From NCBI RefSeq assembly GCF_900110025.1, contig NZ_FOCE01000001.1:475382-539381 (forward strand): a stretch of 64,000 nucleotides of DNA. The letters are read 5' to 3'. Every line of letters starts with the position of its first letter. The first letter of the stretch is position 1. This document shows positions 17,251 through 26,284 of the stretch, in pieces. The notes below the pieces were generated by a model, which saw only the letters and a list, made by a program, of their open reading frames with translations, had not been told where the DNA came from and ran no database searches. Both the position numbers and the translations under genes were made by a program. This DNA comes from Gemmobacter aquatilis (GTDB lineage: Bacteria > Pseudomonadota > Alphaproteobacteria > Rhodobacterales > Rhodobacteraceae).

Positions 17251-17387
17251 GCTAACAAAAGTTCAGCTTAGAGCTTCCACCTTGAAGGCTGGCTTCTTAT
17301 TGATGAGAAAAGCCTAGTGCCTCGCCAAAATTTGCACACGGTCATCACCACATTGCACCCATAGGCTGCAACGGATGGACCGCCCCC

Positions 17388-17744
17388 TCACATCCCCTCC
17401 ACATCCCGTCTCCCCCGCCGCCACGCCACGAACAGCGCCTCCGCTTCCCCGGCCAGCGCCGCCCAGCGCGGCAGCACCTCCGGCCCGGCGAAGGGCATCA
17501 CCAGCCGGGCCTCGCCTTGCTGCACCGCCATTCGCGCCGCGCCCATCCGGGCGTTCCACAGCGCCAGCGCCTCGGGCGGGGGGGTGACGTTCCAGGGCAG
17601 CACCAGCCACCAGCCGCCGTCGCCGGGTTCTACCCGGAACTCGGGCGCCTGCGGCACGACGCGGGCGTAGACGGTGCCCTGATCGGCCTCGATGCCGCAA
17701 AATCCGGCGGTCTTCAGCGCCTGCGCCACGTCCTCTGCCGTCAT
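17388..17744 (-). CDS. Hypothetical protein downstream of smc (118 aa)
   Basis: 118 residues, start overlapping the smc stop (ATGA). It starts with a helical MTAEDVAQALKTAGF, continues with a Trp-rich strand (GGWWLVLPWNV) and a helix ALALWNARMGAARMAVQQGE, and ends GRRDVEGM. No signal peptide or membrane helix. The coupling to smc suggests it is made with the condensin-like protein, but nothing in the sequence ties it to chromosome segregation. Family not recognised. Confidence 0.68.
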   Translation of the reverse strand: MTAEDVAQALKTAGFCGIEADQGTVYARVVPQAPEFRVEPGDGGWWLVLPWNVTPPPEALALWNARMGAARMAVQQGEARLVMPFAGPEVLPRWAALAGEAEALFVAWRRGRRDVEGM

Positions 17745-20700
17745 GCCACCAAAGCCTCGGCCTTTTTCAGATCCACGCTCACCAACTGGCTGACCCCCTG
17801 TTCCTGCATCGTCACGCCGAACAGCCGGTCCATCCGCGCCATGGTCACCGCATGGTGGGTGATGATCAGAAAGCGGGTCTCGGTGCGTCGGGTCATCTCG
17901 TCCAGCAGGTCGCAGAACCGGGTCACGTTGGCATCGTCCAGCGGCGCATCCACCTCGTCCAGCACGCAGATCGGCGCGGGGTTGGCGAGGAACACCGCGA
18001 AGATCAGCGCCAGCGCGGTCAGCGTCTGTTCGCCGCCCGACAGCAGGCTCAGCACCGCCAGTTTCTTGCCCGGCGGCTGGCACATGATTTCCAGCCCGGC
18101 CTCCAGCGGATCGTCGGATTCCACCAGCACCAGCCGCGCCTCGCCGCCACCGAACAGATGGGTGAACAGCGTCCCGAACGATCCGTTGACCTGCTCGAAC
18201 GCCGTCAGCAACCGCTCGCGCCCCTCGCGGTTCAGGCCCGCAATCCCGGCGCGCAGGCGTTTCACCGCCTCCTCCAGATCCAGCTTTTCCTGCAACAGCG
18301 TGTCATGTTCGGTCTGCACCGTCTTGGCGTCTTCCTCGGCCCGCAGGTTCACCGCGCCCAGCGCCTCGCGCTGGCGCTTCAGGCGGGTCACATCGGCGTC
18401 AAGCTGATCGACCGAGGGCATGGCCGCAGGATCGGCCTTCAGCCGGTCCAGCAACTGGCCCGGCGCCAGTTCGGTGTCTTCCCGAATACGCTCGGCAGCG
18501 GCGGCGACCATCTCGCGCGCGGCATCCGCCCGCGCCTCGGCCCGCGCCCGCGCCTCGCGCGCTTCGCCCGCCGCGCGTTCCGCCTCGCGCTCTGCCGCCT
18601 GCGCAGCACGCAGCACGCCCTCTGCCCCGGCCAGCGCCTCGGCAGCGCGGGCGCGGCGGTCCTCGGCGGCGTCCATCGCCTCGGCCAGATCTTCGCGCTG
18701 GATGGCGATCTCTTCCGGCACGGCGCTGGCCTCGACCAGTTCTTCCTCGGTTTCCGCCTTGCGGTCCGCCAGTTCGGCGCTGCGCTTTTCGGCGGTGTCC
18801 AGCCGGTGGCGCCAGCCTGACAGCTCTTTCACCACCTCTTGCCGCCGCCGCACCCGCGCCTCGCCCTCGCGCCGCACCTCATCCTGCGCCGACCGGCGGG
18901 TCATCATGGCGCCCCGCGCGCCCTCCACCGCCTGCCGCAACCCCTCGACCCCGGTGCGTGCGGCCTCCAGATCGCCCAAGCCCTCGGCCCCCGCCGCCGC
19001 CTCGGCCAGCCGCAGCCGCGCCGCCTGCGCCTCGTCCTCGAACCGCGCCACGGCCAGCCGCGCCGCCTCCAGCTTGCCCCCGGCGATGGAACGATCCGCC
19101 TCGGCCCGCGCCAGGGCCCGCCCGGCCTCGGTCACCCGCGCATCCGCCGCACGCCGCGCCTCGCGCGCCATCTGATCGGCCCGCGCCAGATCGGCCAGCC
19201 GCGCCTGCAGGGCCTCATGCGCCTGCCGCGCCCCTTCGGCCCGCGCCGCCACCTCCTCCAGATCGCGCTTCACCTGCACCAGCCGGTTCAACTGCACCAA
19301 CCGCAGCGCGGCAGCCGAGGGCGCATCCTCCGCCCCGGCGCAGAACCCGTCCCAGCGCCACAGATCGCCCGCAAGGCTGACCAGCCGCTGGCCGGGCCGC
19401 AGCGCCGCCTGCAAGGCGCGGCCCTGCGCCGGTTCCACCAGCCCGATCTGCGCGATCCGCCGCTGCAACACCGCAGGCGCCGTGACAAACCCGGCCAAAG
19501 GCTGCACCCCTTCCGGCAAGGGTTGATCTTCGGCATAGAGGGGCAGCAAGGCCCAGCCCGAGCGCGCGCCTTCGGCCAGTTCCGGCGCGCGCAGATCATC
19601 GGCCAGCGCCGCGCCCAAGGCCGCCTCATAGCCCGGCTGCACCGTCAAACGGTCCAGCAGTTGCGCCCCGGCCAGCGCCTCGCGCGCCACCAGCCGGGCG
19701 AGGGCCTGCACCTCGGCGCGCAGCGCATTGGCCTCGCCCTCGGCGGCAGATCGCGCGGCGCGCGCCTCGGCCTCGCGGCTCTGCACCTCGGCGCGGGCCT
19801 CCTCGGCCATCGCCAGCGCCTCTTCCGCCGCCTCGGCCAGCGCCAGCGCCGCCTCCTGCGCCTCTTGCGCGCCCTCTTGCGCCTCGGCGGCGCGCTCCAG
19901 CGCTTCGCCCGCCCCCTCCACCATATCGCGGGCACGTGAGGATTCGGCCTCCGCCCGCTCCAGCACCGCCCGCGTATCGCCCAGCAGACGCTGCGCCGAC
20001 TGGTGCCGCGCCGCCAGCCGCGCCACATCTTCGGTGCACTCGCTCAACTGTGCCTCGGCGGCGCTCAGTTCCGCCGCTGCGGCCCGGGCCAGCTCTTGCG
20101 CCTCGGCCAGCCGGTCGTCATGGCCCTCATGTGCCTTGACCAGTTGCGCCAGTTCCCAATCCAGCCGGGCAATCGTCTCGCCCGCGTCGCGGTTCAGCCC
20201 GGCCTCCCGCTCCAGATCGCGGGTCAGTTGCGCGATACGGCCATGCAGCGTGTCGATCACCTGCCGCGCCCGCGCCTCCTGATCGGTCAGCGCGTCGCGC
20301 TGCACCGCCAGGCGCTGCAACACCGCCCCGGCAATCGCCTCTTCCTCGCGCTTGGGCGGCAAGGCGGCCTCTGCCGCCTCGCGCCCCTGCCCGGCCTCGC
20401 GCGCCGCGCGTTCCGCCGCCGCCGCGACCAGCAGCCGGGCGCGCAGGGTTTCCTCCGCCTCGGCCCGCGCCTGATCGGCTTCGCGCCAGCGCCGATACAG
20501 CAACATCCCCTCGGCCCGGCGCAATTCCTCGCCGATCTCGCGATAGCGCGCCGCCTGCCGCGCCTGCCGCGCCAGCGTGGCCAACTGCCCCGCCAACCCT
20601 TCCAGCACATCATCGACGCGCAGCAGGTTCGCTTCGGTCGCACTCAGCCGCAATTCGGCCTCGTGCCGCCGCTGATACAGGCCCGAGATCCCCGCCGCCT

Positions 20701-21205
20701 CTTCCAGAATCCGCCGCCGCGCCTTGGGCTTGGCGTTGATCAGTTCCGAAATCTGCCCCTGCCGCACCAGCGCGGGCGATTGCGACCCGGTAGAGGCATC
20801 GGCGAACAGCATCTGCACATCGCGCGCCCGTACATCACGCTGGTTCGCCTTGTAGGCCGATCCGGCATCGCGGGTGATCCGGCGGGTGATTTCCAACTGG
20901 TCCTGATCGTTGAACCCGGACGGCGCCAACCTTTCGCTGTTGTCGATGACCAGCGCCACCTCGGCAAAGTGGCGGGCGCCCCGGCTGGCGGCCCCGGCGA
21001 AGATCACATCCTCCATCCCGCCGCCGCGCATCGCGGTCGGGCGATTCTCGCCCATCACCCAGCGCAACGCTTCCAGCAGGTTGGATTTGCCACAGCCGTT
21101 CGGCCCCACCACGCCGGTCAACCCGTCATGGATCGCCAGTTCCGTCGGATCGACGAAACTTTTGAAACCGTTCAGTCTGAGCCGTGTAAACCGCAAGCAG
21201 GCCAT
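17741..21205 (-). CDS. smc: Chromosome segregation protein SMC
   Basis: 1154 residues, the normal length. N-terminal half-ATPase with Walker A GPNGCGKSN (residues 34-42), then about 900 residues of Ala/Glu/Arg-rich coiled coil interrupted by a hinge near the middle (GYEAALGAALADDLRAPEL region), and a C-terminal half with the ABC signature LSGGEQTLTALAL (about residue 1055) and Walker B ICVLDEVDAPLDD. It organises and segregates the chromosome with ScpAB. The start is MACLRFTRLRLNGFKSF; an in-frame extension of 46 codons upstream looks non-coding. ScpA/B genes are not here. Confidence 0.96.
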   Translation of the reverse strand: MACLRFTRLRLNGFKSFVDPTELAIHDGLTGVVGPNGCGKSNLLEALRWVMGENRPTAMRGGGMEDVIFAGAASRGARHFAEVALVIDNSERLAPSGFNDQDQLEITRRITRDAGSAYKANQRDVRARDVQMLFADASTGSQSPALVRQGQISELINAKPKARRRILEEAAGISGLYQRRHEAELRLSATEANLLRVDDVLEGLAGQLATLARQARQAARYREIGEELRRAEGMLLYRRWREADQARAEAEETLRARLLVAAAAERAAREAGQGREAAEAALPPKREEEAIAGAVLQRLAVQRDALTDQEARARQVIDTLHGRIAQLTRDLEREAGLNRDAGETIARLDWELAQLVKAHEGHDDRLAEAQELARAAAAELSAAEAQLSECTEDVARLAARHQSAQRLLGDTRAVLERAEAESSRARDMVEGAGEALERAAEAQEGAQEAQEAALALAEAAEEALAMAEEARAEVQSREAEARAARSAAEGEANALRAEVQALARLVAREALAGAQLLDRLTVQPGYEAALGAALADDLRAPELAEGARSGWALLPLYAEDQPLPEGVQPLAGFVTAPAVLQRRIAQIGLVEPAQGRALQAALRPGQRLVSLAGDLWRWDGFCAGAEDAPSAAALRLVQLNRLVQVKRDLEEVAARAEGARQAHEALQARLADLARADQMAREARRAADARVTEAGRALARAEADRSIAGGKLEAARLAVARFEDEAQAARLRLAEAAAGAEGLGDLEAARTGVEGLRQAVEGARGAMMTRRSAQDEVRREGEARVRRRQEVVKELSGWRHRLDTAEKRSAELADRKAETEEELVEASAVPEEIAIQREDLAEAMDAAEDRRARAAEALAGAEGVLRAAQAAEREAERAAGEAREARARAEARADAAREMVAAAAERIREDTELAPGQLLDRLKADPAAMPSVDQLDADVTRLKRQREALGAVNLRAEEDAKTVQTEHDTLLQEKLDLEEAVKRLRAGIAGLNREGRERLLTAFEQVNGSFGTLFTHLFGGGEARLVLVESDDPLEAGLEIMCQPPGKKLAVLSLLSGGEQTLTALALIFAVFLANPAPICVLDEVDAPLDDANVTRFCDLLDEMTRRTETRFLIITHHAVTMARMDRLFGVTMQEQGVSQLVSVDLKKAEALVA

Positions 21206-21296
21206 CCCCCAAGGGCGGCTATCGTCGGGAATTGCGGCGCCCGAGTCAACCGCCCCACCATTGACGCGTTGCTCCGCCGCGCGCAACACTCGCGCC

Positions 21297-22133
21297 ATGA
21301 GCCTCTCGCTGCCGATCACTGGTCGCTGCCTGTGCGGCGCCACCCGCTACCGCATCACCGCCCCGCTGCTGTGGTGTGCCTTTTGCCATTGCGACAGTTG
21401 CCGCCGCGCCACCGGCGCGCCGATGGCCAGCTATCTGGGCGCCGATGTCACCGCCACCACATGGGAAGGCCCGCCGCGCCTGTCGCATTCCACCAGCCCC
21501 GGCACCTTCTGGGATCGCTGCGGCCATTGCGGCAGCCCGCTGGCCTTCCGCGCCACCCGCTATCCCGGCGAGATTCACCTGCATGTCGCCACGCTGGACC
21601 GGCCCGAAGATTACCGCCCCGACATGCAGGTCCATACCGACGAGCGCCTGCCCTGGCTGCATCTGGCCGACCCGCCCCCCCATCAGTTGCGCGCGCAGGA
21701 CGACCCCGCCCCGGTGCTGGCGCTGATCCGCAGCGCCTTTGCCTATATGGAGGGGCGGATCGACCCGCCCTCGTCGATGCTGCGGCTGACCGAAGACGAC
21801 ATCCGCCAACAGGCGACAGAGGGCGAGGTCTGGCTGATCGGCGAGACCCCCGAGGCCTGCCTGTTCCTGACCCGCAAGGCGGATGCGCTGTATCTGGGCA
21901 AGCTGGCCACGGCAGCCGGGCAGCAGCGGCGCGGACTGGCGCGGCGGCTGGTGGCGCTGGCGGACTTGCGCGCCCGGCAGATGGGGCTGGCGGCGCTGGA
22001 ATTGCAGGTGCGGGTGGAGCTGGTCGAAAACCACGCGACCTTCGCGGCGCTGGGTTTCATCAAGACGGGCGAGACGGCGCATCCGGGCTTTGACCGGCCC
22101 ACCAGTTTCACCTTCCGCAAGGCGGTGACGTAA
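21297..22133 (+). CDS. GFA/CENP-V-type zinc domain fused to GNAT acetyltransferase
   Basis: 278 residues in two domains. Residues 1-125 are a GFA-type zinc domain (glutathione-dependent formaldehyde-activating family, Mss4-like fold) with cysteines C11-x-C13, C27-x2-C30-x-C32-x2-C35 and C75-x2-C78. From about 137 to 278 there is a GNAT domain, with acetyl-CoA loop AAGQQRRGLARRLVALADL and VRVELVENHATFAALGF. The frame runs through without a break, so this is a real fusion. A scavenging or detoxifying role for a small thiol adduct coupled to N-acetylation is only a guess. It is divergent from smc (91 bp gap). Confidence 0.82.
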   Translation: MSLSLPITGRCLCGATRYRITAPLLWCAFCHCDSCRRATGAPMASYLGADVTATTWEGPPRLSHSTSPGTFWDRCGHCGSPLAFRATRYPGEIHLHVATLDRPEDYRPDMQVHTDERLPWLHLADPPPHQLRAQDDPAPVLALIRSAFAYMEGRIDPPSSMLRLTEDDIRQQATEGEVWLIGETPEACLFLTRKADALYLGKLATAAGQQRRGLARRLVALADLRARQMGLAALELQVRVELVENHATFAALGFIKTGETAHPGFDRPTSFTFRKAVT

Positions 22134-22135
22134 GC

Positions 22136-22195
22136 GGGGGCGCTGCCCCCGTCGCGCCTTGCGCGACTCCCCCGGAGTATTTTTGCCAGGATGAA
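22136..22195 (+). repeat. Dispersed hairpin-TATTT element, copy B
   Basis: GGGGGCGCTGCCCCC (22136-22150) is followed by a perfect 7-bp hairpin (22151-22157 with 22161-22167, loop CTT), TCCCCCGGAGTATTTTTG and the tail CCAGGATGAA. It begins 3 nt after the GFA-GNAT stop and points downstream. G-run to C-run pairing around the hairpin, then ATTTTT, looks like a terminator of the upstream gene. Confidence 0.65.
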
Positions 22196-22291
22196 GCGGC
22201 AAGGGCCAAGAGCAGCAGGCTTTGAGGGAAGCGGGCTTTGCAAGGCGCGGGCTTTGGCGCAGGTTGGCGGCAGCAAACCCCGGAGACTGCC

Positions 22292-22651
22292 ATGATCCCT
22301 GCCCTTCTGACCCTGCTTCTGTCGCAACTCGCGGGCGAAACCCTCAGCCGCGCGCTGGGGCTGCCTTTGCCCGGCCCGGTGCTGGGGATGCTGTTGCTGA
22401 TCCTTGGCTTCGCGCTGGTGCCCCGGCTGGTCGATGTGGTGCGGCCCTTGGCGCAGGGGCTGCTGGGGCATCTGTCGCTGCTGTTCGTGCCCGCGGGCAC
22501 CGGGGTGATCGGGCATCTGGACAAGATCGCGGCACAGGGCGTGGCGATCCTGCTGGCGCTGGTCTTTTCCACCCTGCTGGCCATCGCGGCAGGGGCGCTG
22601 GCCTTCACCGCCGTCGCCCGGCTGATGGGCAGCGAGGAGCCGGAAGCATGA
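22292..22651 (+). CDS. CidA/LrgA-family holin-like protein
   Basis: 119 residues with four hydrophobic helices. LGLPLPGPVLGMLLL and HLSLLFVPAGTGVI are the signature segments of CidA/LrgA, small inner-membrane proteins linked to control of murein hydrolases, cell lysis or export of small acids such as pyruvate/glycolate. The start (ATG at 22292) has a GGAGA site. It overlaps the LrgB-type partner by 4 nt, the standard pair. Confidence 0.9.
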   Translation: MIPALLTLLLSQLAGETLSRALGLPLPGPVLGMLLLILGFALVPRLVDVVRPLAQGLLGHLSLLFVPAGTGVIGHLDKIAAQGVAILLALVFSTLLAIAAGALAFTAVARLMGSEEPEA

Positions 22652-23364
22652 GGGATTTCGCCGAGATCTGGTCCTATCTGGCCGAAGGCCCGCTGCTGTG
22701 GCTGACCGCGACGCTGGTCGCCTATGCCATCGGCGACGCCTGTTTCCGCGCCTCGGGGCGCAAGCCCTATGTCAATGCGGTGCTGATCGCGGTTCTGCTG
22801 CTGGCGCTGCTGTTGCAGGCCACCAGCACCGCCTATGCGACCTATTTCGAGGGTGCGCAATTCGTGCATTTCCTGCTGGGCCCCGCCACCGTGGCGCTGG
22901 CCTTGCCGCTGTGGGACAACCTGCCGCAGGTGAAGCGCGCGGCGCTGCCGCTGCTGGCCGCCCTGCTGGCCGGATCGGCGACCGCCGTCATCTCGGCGCT
23001 GGCCATTGCCCATGCGCTGGGGGTGCGCGGCGCGGTGCTGGCCTCGCTGGCGCCGAAATCGGCCACGGCGCCGGTGGCGCTGGGGATTTCCGACCGGCTG
23101 GGCGGCTCGCCCACGCTGACCGCCGTGCTGGTGATCCTGACCGGGATCATCGGCGCGATCTGCACCACGCCGCTGCTGAACCTGCTGCGCATCCGCGACT
23201 GGCGGGCGCGCGGCTTTGCCACCGGCGTTGCGGCGCATGGCATCGGCACGGCGCGCGCCTTTCAGGTGCATCCCAAGGCCGGGGCCTTTGCGGGCCTCGG
23301 CATGGGGTTGAACGCCGTGCTGACCGCCTTCCTCGCGCCGCTGGTGCTGCGCTTCTTCCAGTAG
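22648..23364 (+). CDS. LrgB/CidB-family membrane protein
   Basis: 238 residues with multiple hydrophobic helices and the family core LAPKSATAPVALGISDRLGG plus VAAHGIGTARAFQ. LrgB/CidB proteins act with CidA/LrgA in the inner membrane; the plant homologue PLGG1 exports glycolate, so a metabolite-transport role is plausible. Start is inside the cidA-like stop codon. The gene ends 4 nt from the convergent PBP gene. Confidence 0.9.
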   Translation: MRDFAEIWSYLAEGPLLWLTATLVAYAIGDACFRASGRKPYVNAVLIAVLLLALLLQATSTAYATYFEGAQFVHFLLGPATVALALPLWDNLPQVKRAALPLLAALLAGSATAVISALAIAHALGVRGAVLASLAPKSATAPVALGISDRLGGSPTLTAVLVILTGIIGAICTTPLLNLLRIRDWRARGFATGVAAHGIGTARAFQVHPKAGAFAGLGMGLNAVLTAFLAPLVLRFFQ

Positions 23365-23368
23365 CGCG

Positions 23369-25654
23369 TCAGCCGCCCAGCGCCTCTTTCAGCGCATCCT
23401 GCAACGGATCGCCCGAGGCGGACGGTTTCGGCGCGGGCTTGGGCGCGGGCGCTCCTGCCGCAGCCGGAGCCACCGGCACATTGGCCGACGAGGCCGCCGC
23501 CCCGCCGCCCATCACCGGCGGCGCGCGCCATTGCGGCACGATCATCGGCAGCGGCTCGGGCGGCACGCCCTTGTGCACCCGCACCATGACCTCGCGCCAG
23601 ATATCGGCGGGCAGGCCGCCCCCCGTCACCCCGGCCAGCGGGCGGTTGTCGTCATAGCCCATCCAGACCCCCACCACATATTGCGCCGAAAAGCCGATGA
23701 ACCAGGCATCCCGCGCCGCATTGGTGGTGCCGGTCTTGCCCGCCACCTCGCGCCCGTCCAGCCGCGCCCGGCGCCCGGTGCCACGCTCCACCACCTGGCT
23801 GAGCATATAGGTCAGCAGCTCTGCCGCATCCTGGCTGATCACCCGCTCGCCGATGCCGCCGCTTTGCCCGATCAGTTCGGTCTCGTCGCCCTGCAGCTTC
23901 AGGCTGACCAGCCCATAGGGTTTCACCGACGAGCCGCCATTCAGGATCCCGGCATAGGCTCCGGTCATCTCCAGCAGCGTGCTTTCGCTGGCGCCCAAGG
24001 CCAGCGCCGGCCCCGCGGCCAGATCGCTTTTCACCCCGAAATCCGCCGCAACCTGCCGCACCACCTTGCGCCCCACCGCCTCGGAGATCCGCACCGCCGG
24101 GATGTTGCGGCTTTCCTGCAAGGCCTGGGTCAGCGTCACCAGCCCCTTGAACTCCTTGTCATAGTTCACCGGAGTCCAGGGGCCGGAGCCCTTGATGTTC
24201 AAGGTCAGCGGCTTGTCTTCCACATAATCCGCCGGGCTGTAGCCCAGATCCAGCGCCGCCGCATAGACGAAGGGTTTGAACACCGATCCGGTCTGGCGCA
24301 GCGCCTGCGTCGCGCGGTTGAAACTGCCCGCTGCCGCGATCCGCCGCCCGCCGACCATGGCGCGCACGGCGCCGTCCGCGCTCATCACCACAATCGCCGC
24401 CTGCGCCTGACTGCCCTCTTTCAGCTTGGTATCGAACACATATTGCAGCGCCTCTTCCGCCTGCCGCTGGATCTGCTGGTCCAGCGTGGTGCGGATGGTC
24501 ACATCCTCGGTCGTCTCGCTGGTCAGGAAGGCCGGGCCCGCCTCCATCACCCAGTCGGCAAAGAACCCGCCCGCGTTCTTCGACGCCGCTTCCGACAGTT
24601 GCGCCGGATGGGCGCGCGCATCCTCGGCCTGCGCTGCGGTCAGAAAGCCCTGCTCCTCCATCAGCCCGATGATCACATTCGCCCGGTCCTGCGCGCGTTT
24701 GAGGTTGTTGGTCGGGGCATAGCGCGACGGTGCCTTCAGCAACCCCGCCAGCATCGCCGCCTCGGCCGGGTTCACGTCCTTGGCCGATTTGCCGAAATAG
24801 CGCTGCGCCGCCGCCTCGAACCCGCGCGCGCCTGCACCCAGATAGGCCCGGTTGAAATAGATCGTCAGGATTTCGGCCTTGGTATATTTCCATTCCATCG
24901 CGAAAGAGAACGGGATCTCCTTCACCTTCCGCCACACGCCGCCGCCGCGGCAATCCTCCTCATACTCCGATTCGCTCTTCCAGACCTTGGGGTCATAGGC
25001 GACCCCCAGACACAGCAGTTTCGCCACCTGCTGCGTGATGGTCGATCCGCCGTTGCCTTCCAGCGGGCCACGCCCTTCAGCAAGGTTGATGCGCACCGCG
25101 CTGGCAATGCCGCGCGGCGAGATGCCGAAATGGCCGTAGAACCGCTTGTCCTCGGTCGCCACCACCGCATTGCGCAGATGCTCGGATACCGTGTCCGAGG
25201 TGATCATGCCGCCGAAGGTTTCGCCCCGCCAGGCGTAAACCTGCCCGTCGCGGTCCAGCAGCGTGACCGATCCGCGCGCCCGCGCATCCACCAGATCCGA
25301 CACCGGCGGCAATTGCTGCATGAAAAAGAATGTGGCGCCGAACACCACCAGCCCCAGCACCGCCGCCACCCGCCAGCCAATGCCCCAGACGATTCGCCAC
25401 ACCAGCGCCACCAGCCCGAACACCATGCCGAACAGGAACCCGCGGATCAGCCCCGGCCGCGCCGTGCCGCTTGCGGCTTTCGCAGGGGCTTTGCGCGCGG
25501 ATGCCGGTTTTTTCGTCGGCGTGGGCTTTCTGGGCGGCACACCGCCGCCGCCCTTCCCGCCGCCACTGCCGCCGCCACTGCCGCCACGTCCGCCCGAAGC
25601 CGGATATCGCCTGTCTGCCGTCAGCGGTGCAGACCGCTTTCCAGTTCCGCTCAT
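23369..25654 (-). CDS. Bifunctional class A penicillin-binding protein (PBP1A type)
   Basis: 761 residues. A Gly/Lys/Pro-rich cytoplasmic leader (residues 20-60, low complexity) precedes one membrane helix (about 70-110). The glycosyltransferase domain has ATEDKRFYGHFGI (Glu168) and GGSTITQQVAKLL; the transpeptidase has TGSVFK (Ser457, Lys460), SRN (515-517) and KTGTTNAARDAWF (640 on). The C-terminus is Ala/Pro-rich. It polymerises and cross-links peptidoglycan in the periplasm. The start at 25654 (MSGTGKRSAP) is preferred over an upstream in-frame ATG. Confidence 0.94.
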   Translation of the reverse strand: MSGTGKRSAPLTADRRYPASGGRGGSGGGSGGGKGGGGVPPRKPTPTKKPASARKAPAKAASGTARPGLIRGFLFGMVFGLVALVWRIVWGIGWRVAAVLGLVVFGATFFFMQQLPPVSDLVDARARGSVTLLDRDGQVYAWRGETFGGMITSDTVSEHLRNAVVATEDKRFYGHFGISPRGIASAVRINLAEGRGPLEGNGGSTITQQVAKLLCLGVAYDPKVWKSESEYEEDCRGGGVWRKVKEIPFSFAMEWKYTKAEILTIYFNRAYLGAGARGFEAAAQRYFGKSAKDVNPAEAAMLAGLLKAPSRYAPTNNLKRAQDRANVIIGLMEEQGFLTAAQAEDARAHPAQLSEAASKNAGGFFADWVMEAGPAFLTSETTEDVTIRTTLDQQIQRQAEEALQYVFDTKLKEGSQAQAAIVVMSADGAVRAMVGGRRIAAAGSFNRATQALRQTGSVFKPFVYAAALDLGYSPADYVEDKPLTLNIKGSGPWTPVNYDKEFKGLVTLTQALQESRNIPAVRISEAVGRKVVRQVAADFGVKSDLAAGPALALGASESTLLEMTGAYAGILNGGSSVKPYGLVSLKLQGDETELIGQSGGIGERVISQDAAELLTYMLSQVVERGTGRRARLDGREVAGKTGTTNAARDAWFIGFSAQYVVGVWMGYDDNRPLAGVTGGGLPADIWREVMVRVHKGVPPEPLPMIVPQWRAPPVMGGGAAASSANVPVAPAAAGAPAPKPAPKPSASGDPLQDALKEALGG

Positions 25655-26256
<602 letters not shown>

Positions 26257-26284
26257 GAAAAGGCTGGAAGGGGAACAGAAAACC

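Noticed and set aside
16471-17387. The HEPN island as a complete mobile element
   Set aside because: No integrase, transposase, tRNA or convincing flanking direct repeats; the 8-bp repeat in the leader lies wholly upstream of the gene and does not flank it.
19626-20039. Several Arg/Ala/Gly-rich frames inside smc
   Set aside because: Out-of-frame shadows of the coiled-coil coding region.
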